A stretch of DNA of 64,000 nt from Sapria himalayana. Taxonomy: Eukaryota; Streptophyta; Magnoliopsida; Malpighiales; Rafflesiaceae. Below are positions 12,501 through 24,375 of this stretch, in pieces. The stretch lies in assembly GCA_029783825.1 (NCBI GenBank), contig JAREIK010003107.1, positions 189,220-253,219 of the forward strand, given 5' to 3'. Positions within the stretch are counted from its first letter, which is position 1; each line of letters opens with the position of its first letter. The notes under the pieces are model-generated. The model saw nothing but the letters and a program-made list of their open reading frames with translations, was not told the origin of the DNA and did not search any database. Position numbers and translations under genes: made by a program.

Positions 12501-13440
12501 ATTATTATTTGTGGAGTCAAAATCTTGCTCCAACTTGGCTACTTTTTCTTCTAGTTTTTTTAGCTCCTGATTTAATTTCCCAAAAATCTCTTTATTCCAT
12601 GTTTTCAAACAAGCTTTTAGCCTCAGAAGTTTGCTTGATAGAACTTGCATCGGTTTACCCTCTGCTGGTTCTTTCCAAGATTCTCTAACGATTCCTGCAA
12701 AGCTCGCATGCTTTACCCACATATTTTGAAATTTAAAATTAGATGTATTACCCTGATTTTTTTGAATCATGATAAGTAGTGGGCTATGGTCAGAGCAAGT
12801 TCTGTTTAGGTGTCTAAGCCCCGTAGTCCCTTGTGAGGTGACCCACTTTGTGTTACACATAATCCTATCGAGACGAGCCCATATGACTCCTCTTTTTTTC
12901 CAATTATTACACCAGGTATATTTCGAACCATTAAACTCTATTTCCATTAGATTGGTAATGGCTATTATGTCATTAAATTGTTTCATGGCTACCTTGCCTG
13001 GTGATTTACCACCCTTCTTTTCTTGAGGACTTCTAAATTATATTAAAGTCGCCTCCTATTATCCAAGGTAAATTTCTACTTGCTATATCTTTCATTTCTT
13101 CCCATAATGCCAGCCTAGATTGTTTATCATTTTTTGCATAAACTGCTGAGATTATTTGGTTTGTGCTCTTATCTATTTTGAAATGTACTATTTGTTCAGT
13201 ATCTTTTAATATTTCAATATTCAATTTACTTTGCCATAAAATCTAAAGTTTGCTATTTAGATTAGCATAAGCTTTATTAAATCCTAAAATTACTCTATAT
13301 TTATTTAGTTGAGCTTGCATGACCATTGGTTCTGCAATAATCAGTAGTGAGATTTTATGTTCTTTAATTAAAAGTCTTAATCTATTTATTGTGGGGCTAT
13401 TGGCTATTACCCTAACATTCCAATATAGACATCTATCCAT
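9527..13440 (-). pseudogene. LINE ORF2: endonuclease, reverse transcriptase, RNase H; disrupted
   Basis: ORF2 makes the enzyme that nicks the target and copies the LINE RNA. The start MDRCLYWNVR, followed by a conserved Glu in AEPMV, is the N-terminus of the apurinic-like endonuclease; GGDFNII (about 13,040) and SDHSPL (about 12,790) are its later motifs. The reverse transcriptase follows, with LDLSKAFDRVEWD, LRQGDPLSPLLF and YADD; in the 973-residue open part (12,986-10,065) YADD lies at residues 529-532. A Cys-rich zinc-binding region (RCECC, zf-RVT type) comes next, then an RNase H domain (10,050-9,690) with TDGSFS, an ALESEIRAL Glu and QVDSK. Breaks are an in-frame TAG at 13,243-13,245 where Trp is expected, a +1-type shift near 13,035, an in-frame TAG at 10,065-10,067 before RNase H, and a 2-nt loss near 9,686. 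The ATG overlaps the end of ORF1 by 8 nt. Confidence 0.93.
9690..10064 (-). pseudogene. RNase H domain of LINE ORF2
   Basis: Reading straight through the TAG at 10,065 in the same frame gives WNAPPVGKFSLNTDGSFS, GGGGVIRDHTG, ALESEIRALKSGLEL and VQVDSKLLV. This is the plant RVT_3-type RNase H fold with its Asp-Glu-Asp catalytic positions visible. After a 2-nt deletion near 9,686 the next frame continues with ANYLADNLSK and ends at the TAA at 9,527. RNase H of this type is known from a subset of plant L1 elements and is absent from most animal L1s. Confidence 0.88.
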
Positions 13441-14788
13441 TTAAAACTAGTTTAGCTTGGGCTCGAGTTGTACACTTAGATTCATATGACATGTTAGCAT
13501 ATTTTTTCGTATTTCTTGCTGTTTTATGAGTGTGAGGAATTTCATACCTAATCTCCTTATATTTTACCTGTTTTCCGAGCACCATAGCCATTTGCTTTAG
13601 GGCCTCCATGGATTGGGTTCTTGAAAGATTCCCCCAATCTTCATTATAAATATGTATATCATCCTTTACTTTTAACTCCGCATCATCTTGGGATACATCA
13701 TCCTTATGGCTTGAAGGGCAACAAAAAATAACCGATTCATCTTCAGGAAAATCCAGAAGATCTTCATCAATCCATGCATAATCCTCAAGTTTTTCTTTCA
13801 ATACAATTCTTGTTTTAGATGTTTTTTTATGTTTTCTCTTATATTTTACCTCCTCCCATCCTTTTATTAAACTAACATTATTTTCAATCCCCGAGTTAGT
13901 CTCTCTCAGGGGTCCTTCTTCTTGAATAATATTTGGAATTTCTGGAGGGATGCTTGAGTGCAAATCTCCCTTCGGCTGGTTTTGTTTTTGAAATGAAGCC
14001 TCTTCTTTCCTTACCCAATGCATCACATTCCCGCCTCCTCCTTCGTGCTGCTGCCCGTTGTTATGTTCTTCTTTCCCCACCTTGCACGAGGAATTTTCAT
14101 GCCCTAGCCTCTTACATTTTGAACAGTAGGGAGGAAGGCTTTCGGGAATCACCCTTTGCCAAAACCCCTCGGCCTGTTCCCCTTCACCACTACCTATCCA
14201 TATTTTTTCAGGCGGTTTAGTTAAGAGGTTTAGCTCTACACAAATGCGTGCTTTGTTCGGTCTTGACATGGTTCTTGTGGCTTCATCTCGTAACATGGGC
14301 TTACCCAAACACGATGAGATTGCATAAAGAGAGGTCTCAGAGAAGAAGTGGAGTGGCAGAAAAGGCAATGTAAACCATACCGGAGCTATAGGCGCCTCTT
14401 CAAGAGGAGTGAAATCCTTTGTCCACTCCAGTATACGCATGGGGAAGCCTTCAACATGCCATAATCCATGCTTCCATAGGCGATATTGATCTTCCAGTAG
14501 AGAGCATTGCAGCACAACATGTTTGGCATCGAAATCCGCAAATTTCACCCTCCCCTTGAGCTTTAAATTATCGATAAATTTCTGAACTCCAATCGCCTGA
14601 GGCCTGCCGTGAGAGAACTTTCCAATGAGCGTATGTTCGAAAGGTTCCAAGAGCCTTTGAGATTCTTCGGCAGAGAAGGTAATGGCCGGGAAACCATTTT
14701 TATTCCCTTGAATTCGTAAGATCGGCGCGGAGCTCTTCACCACCGAGGCAAAAGACTTATTATTTAATAATAAGTTAGATTTTTCCAT
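13433..14788 (-). CDS. LINE ORF1, RNA-binding Gag-like protein
   Basis: An intact 451-residue protein that would coat the LINE RNA to form the particle in which reverse transcription occurs. Residues about 38-150 match the DUF4283 domain common in plant LINE ORF1 proteins (AEESQRLLEPF at the start, then the WKHGLWHVEGFPMRILEW core). A zinc knuckle of CCHC type follows at C222, C225, H230 and C235 (YCSKCKRLGHENSSC). The C-terminal half is charged and low in recognisable structure. The ATG at 14,788 is preceded by GGTAAGA and is the first Met of the frame. The stop TAG lies inside the ORF2 start, ATGGATAG, giving an 8-nt overlap. It is the only undamaged LINE frame. Whether it is expressed is unknown. 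Confidence 0.92.
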   Translation of the reverse strand: MEKSNLLLNNKSFASVVKSSAPILRIQGNKNGFPAITFSAEESQRLLEPFEHTLIGKFSHGRPQAIGVQKFIDNLKLKGRVKFADFDAKHVVLQCSLLEDQYRLWKHGLWHVEGFPMRILEWTKDFTPLEEAPIAPVWFTLPFLPLHFFSETSLYAISSCLGKPMLRDEATRTMSRPNKARICVELNLLTKPPEKIWIGSGEGEQAEGFWQRVIPESLPPYCSKCKRLGHENSSCKVGKEEHNNGQQHEGGGGNVMHWVRKEEASFQKQNQPKGDLHSSIPPEIPNIIQEEGPLRETNSGIENNVSLIKGWEEVKYKRKHKKTSKTRIVLKEKLEDYAWIDEDLLDFPEDESVIFCCPSSHKDDVSQDDAELKVKDDIHIYNEDWGNLSRTQSMEALKQMAMVLGKQVKYKEIRYEIPHTHKTARNTKKYANMSYESKCTTRAQAKLVLNG

Positions 14789-15476
14789 TCTTACCTTGTA
14801 TTGGGCTTGTTTTGAGCTTAAATGATGTTTTCTTTTTGCTTTGTTTCACAATTTAACAATTACTCAACACTATACCCTTATAATATCAAAAACTGCAATT
14901 CCCGAAATAAAAAGTCCCTCAACTATCCCACAACAGATCTGGAGAAAAAGGTGAGAGGATTTTCACGAGAATACAAGGAAATCACTTAACAGTTTATACT
15001 GATTGTTATTATTCGTGTTCTCGTAACAGTTAATTCAACAAACAATTTATCCGAAGAACATTCAACAAACAATTTGCAAATATAACAAGCTGTATCTCTC
15101 AACAAACAATTTATTCAATGTTTTCGTTATTGTTTCCAGGAAGTTCACAAAAACAGTTAAACAATAGTTCTCCCAAATAACAGTTAATTCAAGATGTTCG
15201 CAAATACGAGAGTAACAATAACAAAATTCAATTCACTAAGCGATTTTCACAATAAATCTTTCAACAATTCACATACCCGTACATTTATTCGAGATATTTG
15301 CAAGATAGTACGTTGGAAGAAAACCCGAGAGAACCTGTATCATAAAAAACAATACACGAAGCAGTTTGCACAATAATCATTCAGCAAATTCACATAATCA
15401 TTTGTTTAAGTTAATTCGCAATAGAGAAAAACTAGAAGAAATCCGCGGAAGAGTTTTCGCGAGATGGATTTCGCGT
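14789..15476 (-). other. LINE 5' leader / internal promoter region
   Basis: 688 bp between the 5' end of the LINE and ORF1. No open frame of note. It carries at least three copies of CAACAAACAATTT (15,036, 15,065 and 15,098 areas) and two copies of CAGTTAATTCAA (15,027 and 15,180), so the leader itself is built of short repeats. LINE promoters lie inside this region in general; I see no clear TATA box, as expected for a LINE. Confidence 0.7.
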
Positions 15477-15495
15477 TCTATATATGCATCAATTT
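15477..15495. repeat. LINE target-site duplication, right copy
   Basis: Exact copy of 8,201-8,219. The next base (A instead of T) marks the end of the duplication. Confidence 0.93.
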
Positions 15496-18400
15496 ATCTA
15501 TTAATCAATCCATCTATTTATTCATCAATCTATCTTAATATTTATCAATCAATTTATCAGTCTATCTATCCATCTATCTATCCAACTATTTATCCATCTA
15601 TCTATCAACCTTTATATACTTCTATCTATATGTCTATCTATTTATATATCTATTCATCTATCTACCCATCCATCTATCTATATATTTGTCTTTCTATATG
15701 ACTTTCTATATGTCATTCTATATTTCTTTCTATCTGTATGTCTATATGTCTATCTATTTGTCTATCTATCTATCTTTCTATTTGTCTATCTGTTCGTCTA
15801 TCTATCTACCAATAAATCAGTCATACTATCTATCTATATATTTGAGTGACTATGTTTCTTTGTGTCTATCTATCTATCTATCTATCTATCTATAGGTCTA
15901 TCTTTCTATCTATCTATCTATCTGTATATATGTATGTCTATCTATATATTTGTCTATCTATCTTCTTTCTTTATGTCTATCTATCAATCAATCTATATAT
16001 CTGTATATATGTCTATCTATATGTTTTGATATCTATCTCTCTTTCTATCTGACTATTTGTCTATCTTTATATTTATTGTCTATATATTTATCTATTTGAT
16101 ATCTTTGCATTTGTCTATCTATCTATTTGTCTTTCTATCTATATATTGTCTATCTATTCTCTATCAATCTATCTATCTATTTTTTATCTATCTATCTATC
16201 TGACTATTTATATATCTCTTTGTCTATCAATCTATTAGTATATCAACCTATCTATCTTTCTATCTATTTGTATATCAATAACTTTTTTTATCTATCTATC
16301 TATCTATGTATCTTTCTCAATATCGATCTATTTGTCTATCTATATATGTATCTGTCTAACTATATGTTTGTCTATCTCTCTCTCTTTCTCTTTATCTATT
16401 TGTCTGTTTATCTATCTATCTATTAGTTTATCTATTTTTCAATCTATTTATATCTATCTATTTGTCTATCTATGAATCTATTAGTGTGTCTATCTGTCTC
16501 TATCTATGTTTATATCTATCTATCTATTAATATATCTATTGTCTATCTTTATTGAAATCTATATGTATATCTATCTGTCTATCTTTCTATTTATCTTTTT
16601 GTTTATCTATCAATCTTTCTACGATCTATTTATCAATTTATATGTCTATCTATCTATCTATCTATTTCTTTGTCTATCTGTTTATCTATCTACATGTGTA
16701 TCAATTTGACTCTCTATTTCTATATTAGTCAATCTATCAGTCTATCTATCTGTCTTACTATTTGTTTGTCTATCTGTCAGTTTATCTATATATATATATA
16801 TATCTATCTGTTTGTTTATATATTTGTCTATCAATATATCTATCTATCTATCTATCTGTCTTTCTATTTTTCTATCTTTCTATTTGTCTATTTGTCTATC
16901 TGTCTATTTATCTATATATCTATCTATTTGTCTATCTATTTATCTATCTGTATATCTATCTTTTTATCCATCAATCTATCTCTCTATATATTTATCTATC
17001 TTTTATTCTATCTATCTATTTGTCTAGCTATATATATATATATATCTATCTAATTATATGTTAGTCTATTTATCTATAAATCTATCTATCTACTAATCTT
17101 TCTATAAGTCTATCTATCGATATGTCTATCTATCTGTCTGTCTGTCTATCTATATGTTTATATATATATATATATCTATCTATATATCTATATGTCTATT
17201 TTATAATTTATATACTTGTCTTTCTATTTGTATATTTGTCTATCTATCTATCTATTTATATATCCTTCTACCTGTCTGTCTATTTATCTATCTAACTATT
17301 TATCTATATATCTATCTATTTTTATATATATCTATCAATCTGTATATGTATCTATCTATCTGTCTATCTATCTATTTATTTATCTATCTATCTACTTATA
17401 TATCTATTAATCTATCTACATATCTATTTGTCTTTCTATTTGTCTATCTGTCTATCTATTTATCTTTCTATGTATCCATCTATTTATCTATTTGTCTAGC
17501 TATCTTTTTATAAATCTATTTCCCAAAATGTCTATCTGACTATCTATCTATGTATCTATATACCTATCTATCCCTCTATCTATCTGACTTTCTATCTAAC
17601 TATCTATCAATCTATTAATCCATATATCTTTCTGTATATCTATCTGTTGATATTCAGTTATCTATCTATCTATCATTCTATCTATTTATTTATCTATCTA
17701 TTTATCTATCTATTTGTATATCTATCAGACTATCTTTCTATCTACCTATCCAACTATCTATATGGATTTAAATCTATCTTTCTATTTATCTTTTATTATG
17801 CCTTTTAAACATTTTGTCTATCTATTTGTCTTTCTTTCTTTCTGTCTATCTATCTTTCAACCAATCTATTTATATGTTTTTCTAGCTAGTTATCTATCTA
17901 TATGTCAATTTATTTGTTAATTTGTCTTTATATCTGCTTTTCTATCTAACTTTCTATCTTTTAGTCTATATATCTATCTATTTGTTTTTCTATCTATTTG
18001 TCTGTCTATATATATATCTATTTTTCTTTCTCTTTATCTGTCTATCTATCTTTCTATCTATATTTTAGTGCATCTATATGTATATCTATCTATCTATCAG
18101 TCTATCTTTTGACTAAACGTCTATCTATTAGTTTGTCTTTCTATTTGTTTATTTGTTTAATTATCTATTTGTTTATTTGTTTATTTATCTACTAGTCTAT
18201 CTGTCTATATAAGTTTCTCTTTATATATCTTTATATCTATATATCTATCAATCTATCAATTTATCAAACTAATTATTTGTCTATCTATCTATCTGTTAAT
18301 ATATCTATCTATCTATCTATCTATCTACTTATCTATATTTAAATCTATTTATCTATTTGTATATCGTATCTGTCTATTTATTTGTCTATCTATCTATTAA

Positions 18401-19627
18401 TCTATCCAACTATTTGTCTATCTATCTATTTGTTTATCTATCAATCTTTCTATCTATCTATTAATTTATCTATCTATCTATCTATCTATTTATCTATCTA
18501 TTTATCTAACTATTTGTCTATCTAACTTTCTATCTATCTTTCTATCTATCTATATCTATGTGTGTCTGTCTATTTTTCTATCTATCTACCTGTGTGTCTA
18601 TATATTTTTCTATCTATATGTCTGTTTATCTATCTATCAATAGGACTATCTATTTGTCAATCTATGTATCAATATGTCTCTATATGTATATAACTATCTG
18701 TCTATTATTTGTATATCTATCTATCTTTTATATGTCTATCTACATGTCTTCCTATCTATCTATCTATCTATGTGTCTATCTATCTATTATAATTATATAT
18801 ATATATATATTTATTTATTTATTTATATATCATCCACCCATCTGTGTATCTATCTGACTATCTATATTTTTATTGAACTATCAATCAATCAATTTATTTA
18901 TCTATCTATCAATATATCAATCTCTCTATCTATTTTTCTATGTATCTATTTATTTGTCTATCTATCCATCAATTTTCTATCAATCTATTTATCTATCTAT
19001 CAATAAATCGATCCATCTATCTCTAAAATACTATCTATCACTCTATCAATCCATCTTTCTATCTGTATATCTATCTATATATCTATCAATCTATGTCTAA
19101 GTCTATATGTCTATTTATCTATCCATATATCTATCCATATATCTATAAATATATTTATATGTCTTTTTATATGACTTTCTATCCATCTATTTATTTTTAT
19201 TTCATTATGTCTTTCTATTTGTTTTTGAATATGTGAGACTTTGTTTTTCTATCTATCTTTCTATCTATCATTCTATGTATCTATGTATCTATATATCTAT
19301 CTATCTTTCTATTTGTCTATATATATATATATCATTCTATCTATTTTTCTATCTATTTATCTATTGGTCTATTTATCTATTTTTCTATCTATCTTTCTAT
19401 CTTTATATTTATCTATCTATTTATCTATTTGAATTTCTCTGTCTATCTATCTATCTATCTATCTCTCTCTTTTTTTATATATATCTTTCTATCTATGTGT
19501 CTATCTATCTATCTATCTTTTTTTTCTCTGATTGTTTATATCTATCTGTCTATTTATCTATCAATTTGTCTATCTATCTATCTATCTATTTGTCATTCTA
19601 CCTATTTATATTTCTGTCTATCTATCT

Positions 19628-19661
<34 letters not shown>

Positions 19662-20802
19662 ATATCTATATATATTTGTCAATCAATCAATCAATCAATC
19701 TATTTATTTGTTTATTTAGATATCTATCTGACTATCTATATATCCATCATTCTATCCATCTATTTATCTATCAGTCTATCCATTTTCTATCTATATAACT
19801 ATCTATTTGTCTATCTATCTGTCTATATATCAAACTATCTATTCATCCATCTATGCCTCTATCATCTATCTATCTATCAATCTTTCTATGTCTTTCTATT
19901 TGTATATCTACCTGTCTATCCATCTTTTTATCGGACTTTTATTTGCATGTATATTTGTTTATTTATCTTTTTATCTATCTATCTTTATATCTACATGTCA
20001 ATCAGTTTGTCTATCTATTTGCCTATCTGTCTATCTATCCATGGGTCTATCAATATATCTCCTTATCTATTTGTATGTCGATCTATAAGTCTATTTGTTT
20101 ATCTATCGATCGATATATCTATCTATTTATCAGTCTGTATATCTGTCTATCTATCTAACTATCTATCTGCCTATCTGTCTGTCTATCAATCTATTTGTAT
20201 ATATATTTGTCTATTTGTCAATCTATCTATCTATTTATCGATCTATCTGTCTAACTATCTGTGTATATGTCTGTCTACCATGTATCTTTCTATCAGTCTA
20301 TTTATATATTTGTCTATATTTCTCTCTATTAGTGTGTCTTTATATGTATATAACTTTTTATCTCACTGTCTATATATCTATCTGTCTATGTATCTTTCTA
20401 TTTATATGTATATCTATATATTTATCTATCTATCTGACTCTCCATATATTTGTCTATCTATCTGTATATCTATCTATTTATCTATCTATCTATTCATCTA
20501 TTGATCTATCTTTCTAACTATCTATATATTTGTCTTTCTAAATATCTATCTATCAAACCATGTATCTATTTATCTATGTACCTTACTATTTATCAGTCTA
20601 TCTATATGTCTATCTATTTGTTTGTCTATCTATCTATCTTTATGTCTTTATAATTGTATATATATCTATCTATCTAATTATATAAATAACTATATATCTA
20701 TGTGTTGATCTGTTAATATATCAATCTGTCTATCTTTCTATCTGACTATCTATCTATCCATCTATCTCTCTATCTATCTATATCTCACTATATTTGTCTA
20801 TC

Positions 20803-20806
<4 letters not shown>

Positions 20807-20839
<33 letters not shown>
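20807..20839. repeat. (GT)n microsatellite
   Basis: Uninterrupted GT run in the TCTA array. Confidence 0.95.
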
Positions 20840-20841
<2 letters not shown>

Positions 20842-22016
20842 CTATCTATCTATTTATATATTTGTCTATATTTTAATCAATTTGTCGATCTACCTATTTA
20901 TCTGTATATAAATTTATCTTTCTATCTATCTATCTATCAATTTATTTGTCTATCTATCTGTCAATATATCTGTATATCAATCTATCTATCTATATAACTA
21001 TCAATCTATATTTGTCTCTATGTATCAATCTGTCTATCAATTTGTCATTAAACTATCTATAAATCTATTTATTAATATGTCTATCAAGTTATATATCAAA
21101 CTATATTTTAATGTCTTTATACAATAATAAATTTATCTATTTATCTATCTATCTATCTATATGTATATCTATCTATCTTTCTTTCTATATGTATATCTGT
21201 ATGTTTATCTATCCATCTAACTATATATTTTTATATTTGTCAATCTTTCTATTTATCAATCTGTCTATCTATACGTTTATCTTTCTATATATCTATCTGT
21301 CCATCAATATATATTTCTTTATATCTATCTATCTAACTATCTATGTATCTATCTATATATCTATTTGTCTAACTATCTATAAATCTAGCTGTATAACTAT
21401 ATTTCAATCTAGTTTTCTAACTATTTGTAAATCTATTTGTCTATCTATCTATTTGTATGTCTATCTGTCTATATATCTATGTGTCTATATATCTATCTGT
21501 TTTAACTTTCTTTTTAAATAATTTTCTAACTATCTATCCATCTATCTAACTTTCTATTTGTTTATCTATCTATCTATCTATTTGTATATTGATCAATATA
21601 TCTGTATGTCTATCTTACTGTCTATTTATCTATGTAACTAACTTCTATCTATCTATCTGTCTTTCTATCTAACTAACTAACTATCTATCTATCTATATTT
21701 TTATCTTTCTTTCTTTATTTCTGTCTATCTATCTATCTATTTATTTATCTATCTATTAATATATATATATATGTCTAGTTATCTGTCAATCTCTCTATCT
21801 ATCAATTTATTTGTCTATATATATGTCTTTCTATATGTCTATCTATATGTCTATATATCTATTTATCTATCTATCTATCAATATATCTATCTGACTATCA
21901 ATCCATCTATCAATCCACATATCTATCCATTTATGTATCAGGATATCTATTTATATATCAATCAATATATCTAAAAATCTATCTATATATGTGTTTATCT
22001 ATGTGTCTAACTATCT

Positions 22017-22019
<3 letters not shown>

Positions 22020-22067
<48 letters not shown>
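22020..22067. repeat. (AT)n microsatellite
   Basis: Uninterrupted AT run in the TCTA array. Confidence 0.95.
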
Positions 22068-22068
<1 letters not shown>

Positions 22069-22751
22069 TTTTATATATCTATCTATCTATTTATAAGTCT
22101 GTCTATCTATCTATCTAACTATTTTTCTATCTATCTATATTTTTGTTTATATATATATATATATCTATCTATCTATCTAACTATCTATATTTAAATCTAT
22201 CTATCTATATGTCTATTTAATTATATATCTATCAATCAATCTATTCGTCTATTTGTCTATCTATCTGTTTGTTAATCTATCAATCTTTCTATCTGTCTTT
22301 CTATTTGTCAATCAATCAATCTATCTATCTAACTATCTGTCTATCTATTTTTCTATCTATCTATCTATCTCTATATGTCTCTATCAATTTTTCTATCTAT
22401 CTATTTGTACGTCTATATATTTGTCTATCTATATTTTCTCTCTATTTATTTATCTATCTGTTTGTCTATCTATCTATCTATCTATCTGTCTGTCTATCTA
22501 TCTATCAATGGGACTATCTATTTGTCAATCTATCTACCAATATGTCTTTATATGTGTCTATCTATCTATTTATCTATCTATCAATTTGTATATTTATCTA
22601 TCTCCTATCTATCTATCTATTTGTTTTCCTATATATCTATCTATGTGTCTATAAATCTATTTTCTATTTATATATCTATCTATATATCTATCTATCTATA
22701 TATCTATATATCTATATATTTATCTATCTATCTATCTACTCATCCGTGTGT

Positions 22752-23180
22752 CACTACAATAAAAATCCCATTTATCTTGGATAATTCCCTGATAAATTGG
22801 CAATTTCCATCGCTAAAAAGGATATAGTGATGGATTACCAATGAATCGGTTCCCTATCTAAAGTGCTTCTTGCTAAAATTTAGCTACGGAATTTGACCCT
22901 GGCTAAATATTTAGCGACGGAAAAATCTCTTGCTAAAAAAGATAGATTCCCTAGCTAAATTAGCAAGGTAAATAAGAATTTCCGTCACTTAATGAAAATA
23001 ACGATGGATTATTCCCTAGCTAAAGTTCTGGTCTATACATTTTAGCAACGGATATAGTCCCTAGCTAAATAAATGCGACGAAAAATCCATCGCTAATTTT
23101 AATATTTCCCTAGCTAAATTAGCAAGGTATTTTTCCTTTGATAATTTAGCAAGGGATTTTACCCTAGCTATTTTACTTTC
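22752..23180. repeat. CACTA subterminal repeat region of block A
   Basis: Dense copies of short motifs in both directions: TTTAGCTACGGA (22,879), TTTAGCGACGGA (22,910), TTTAGCAACGGA (23,041), TCCATCGCTA with its near-inverse TAGTGATGGA (about 22,807-22,835), and several CCCTAGCTAAATTAGCAAGG-like phrases. Arrays of this sort bind the TNPA-type protein in En/Spm elements. No coding potential. Confidence 0.8.
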
Positions 23181-23830
23181 AAAAATAATTTCAGAATTTA
23201 ATTTATTTTAAAATTTTTTAATTAAATAATATAATATTTTTATATTAAATTCAATAAAAATTGAAACTATAAATAATTTACAATAAACAAAAAATAAAAT
23301 TATTTATTATTTTATTCTAATTCAATATTTTACATAATTGAAACAAAAAAAATAACAAAATTTAATTTTATCTTATTCATCAATCTATCTACCGACAGTA
23401 CATAATGTATAATATATCCATTCATTGACTTTGCTTTCTCTCCCTCTCCTCCTTCGATCATCATTTTTCTACTACGACAAAGTTGTCTGAGTCATGGTAC
23501 GTAATGTCTAGTGAAAAATTCCATCACTTATAAAAGTTTGGTATGAGGAACAATGCGATATCATATCTGTAAGATATTTAAACCACTTGGTCAAATTTAA
23601 AAAAAGTTATATTTTGATACATATATAATTCTGTAGTATATATGTAAATATATTCTAGCATTTCACTCTTACATATATTACTACAGTATATGTACATAAA
23701 AACATCAGTATTATGTGTACATATAAACTGAGTACAAATATACTCAGTATATATGTATTTAAAATATTGCAGTATTATATGTACGTATATACTGACTTTA
23801 TTCGTATGTATATACCTCATTTGGTGCTAT
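23181..23830. repeat. Tandem duplication, unit 1, AT-rich part
   Basis: AT-rich stretch followed by sequence that recurs at 24,526-25,100. Shared phrases include CAAAGTTGTCTGAGTCATG versus AAAAAGTTGTCCGAGTCATG, and TAGCATTTCACTCTTACATA versus TAGCATTTCACTCGTACATA. Both copies end in a TATGTACGTATATACTGAC phrase just before a triplet-rich tract. No gene is supported; the minus open frame at 23,578-23,820 is AT-rich and unconserved between the two units. Confidence 0.8.
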
Positions 23831-24375
23831 TGCTACTACTCTTTCTACCGCTCATGCTGCTGCTACCATTGTTGCTGCTACTGCCAATACCATTACTGTT
23901 GTCGTCATTGCCGCCGCTACCTCTACTGTCATCGTTGCCGTTACCACTGCTGTCGCACCTACCGCCGCTAGCCGCTACCACTGCTATCCACTATTGGGTT
24001 GGCCACCACTTCCCCCACTTCTGGTGCTACTACTACAGCCGTAGCTTTTGCCGATGCCTCCCCTGCTACCGCCGCCACTGTTGATGCCACCGCCGCTACT
24101 GATGCTGCTGCTACTACAACTGCTTCTGGTGATGCCGCTGCCGCTACTGCCACTCCTTCCGGTGCTACCACTACTTCTGGCGTAGCCGCTGCTGCAACCA
24201 CTACTACTGCCTATGATGTCGCCGCTCCCACCAATGCCACTGCCACTCCCGACGCTACCACTCCCGCCACCGCTGTCGTCGTTGCCGTCGTTGTTGTAGT
24301 TCCCATTGCTACTGCCGCCACCACTACCGCCACTACCACCACTTCCGCTGCTACCATCGCTGCTATTGTTGTTGA
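23831..24375. repeat. GCC/ACC/ACT triplet-rich tract 1
   Basis: About 545 bp of imperfect triplets, mainly GCT, GCC, ACT and ACC, in a background that is otherwise AT-rich. It opens a 177-residue + frame (23,999-24,532) that is almost only Ala and Thr, and an Ala/Val-rich minus frame; both are composition effects. The same kind of tract ends duplication unit 2. Confidence 0.85.

Larger units (their letters stand above)
8220..15476 (-). mobile_element. L1-type LINE retrotransposon, near full length
   Basis: A 7.26 kb non-LTR retrotransposon on the minus strand. In transcript order it has a 5' leader (15,476-14,789), ORF1 (14,788-13,433), ORF2 with endonuclease, reverse transcriptase, zinc-binding and RNase H regions (13,440-9,527), a 1.3 kb 3' UTR and a short A tail (T-run 8,217-8,226 on the + strand). 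A perfect 19-bp duplication of satellite sequence flanks it, so both ends are present and the insertion is fairly recent. ORF1 is intact, but ORF2 has two in-frame TAG codons and two frameshifts, so this copy cannot supply its own reverse transcriptase. The layout matches plant L1 elements that gained an RNase H domain. Confidence 0.95.
15477..22751 (+). repeat. Degenerate TCTA satellite, block 3
   Basis: 7.3 kb continuation of the satellite after the LINE, still TCTA on the + strand. It contains a 423-residue open frame at 19,233-20,504, the longest of the SIYL artefacts. A distinctive phrase, CAATGGGACTATCTATTTGT (22,506-22,525) with its neighbours, recurs with small changes at 18,637-18,690, about 3.9 kb upstream. 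The block ends at the CACTA terminus at 22,752. Confidence 0.95.

Noticed and set aside
19233..20504. Long open frames rich in Ser-Ile-Tyr-Leu (up to 423 residues) throughout both arms
   Set aside because: They follow from TCTA units having no stop in any frame; overlapping frames give the same composition, and there is no domain, codon bias or start context.
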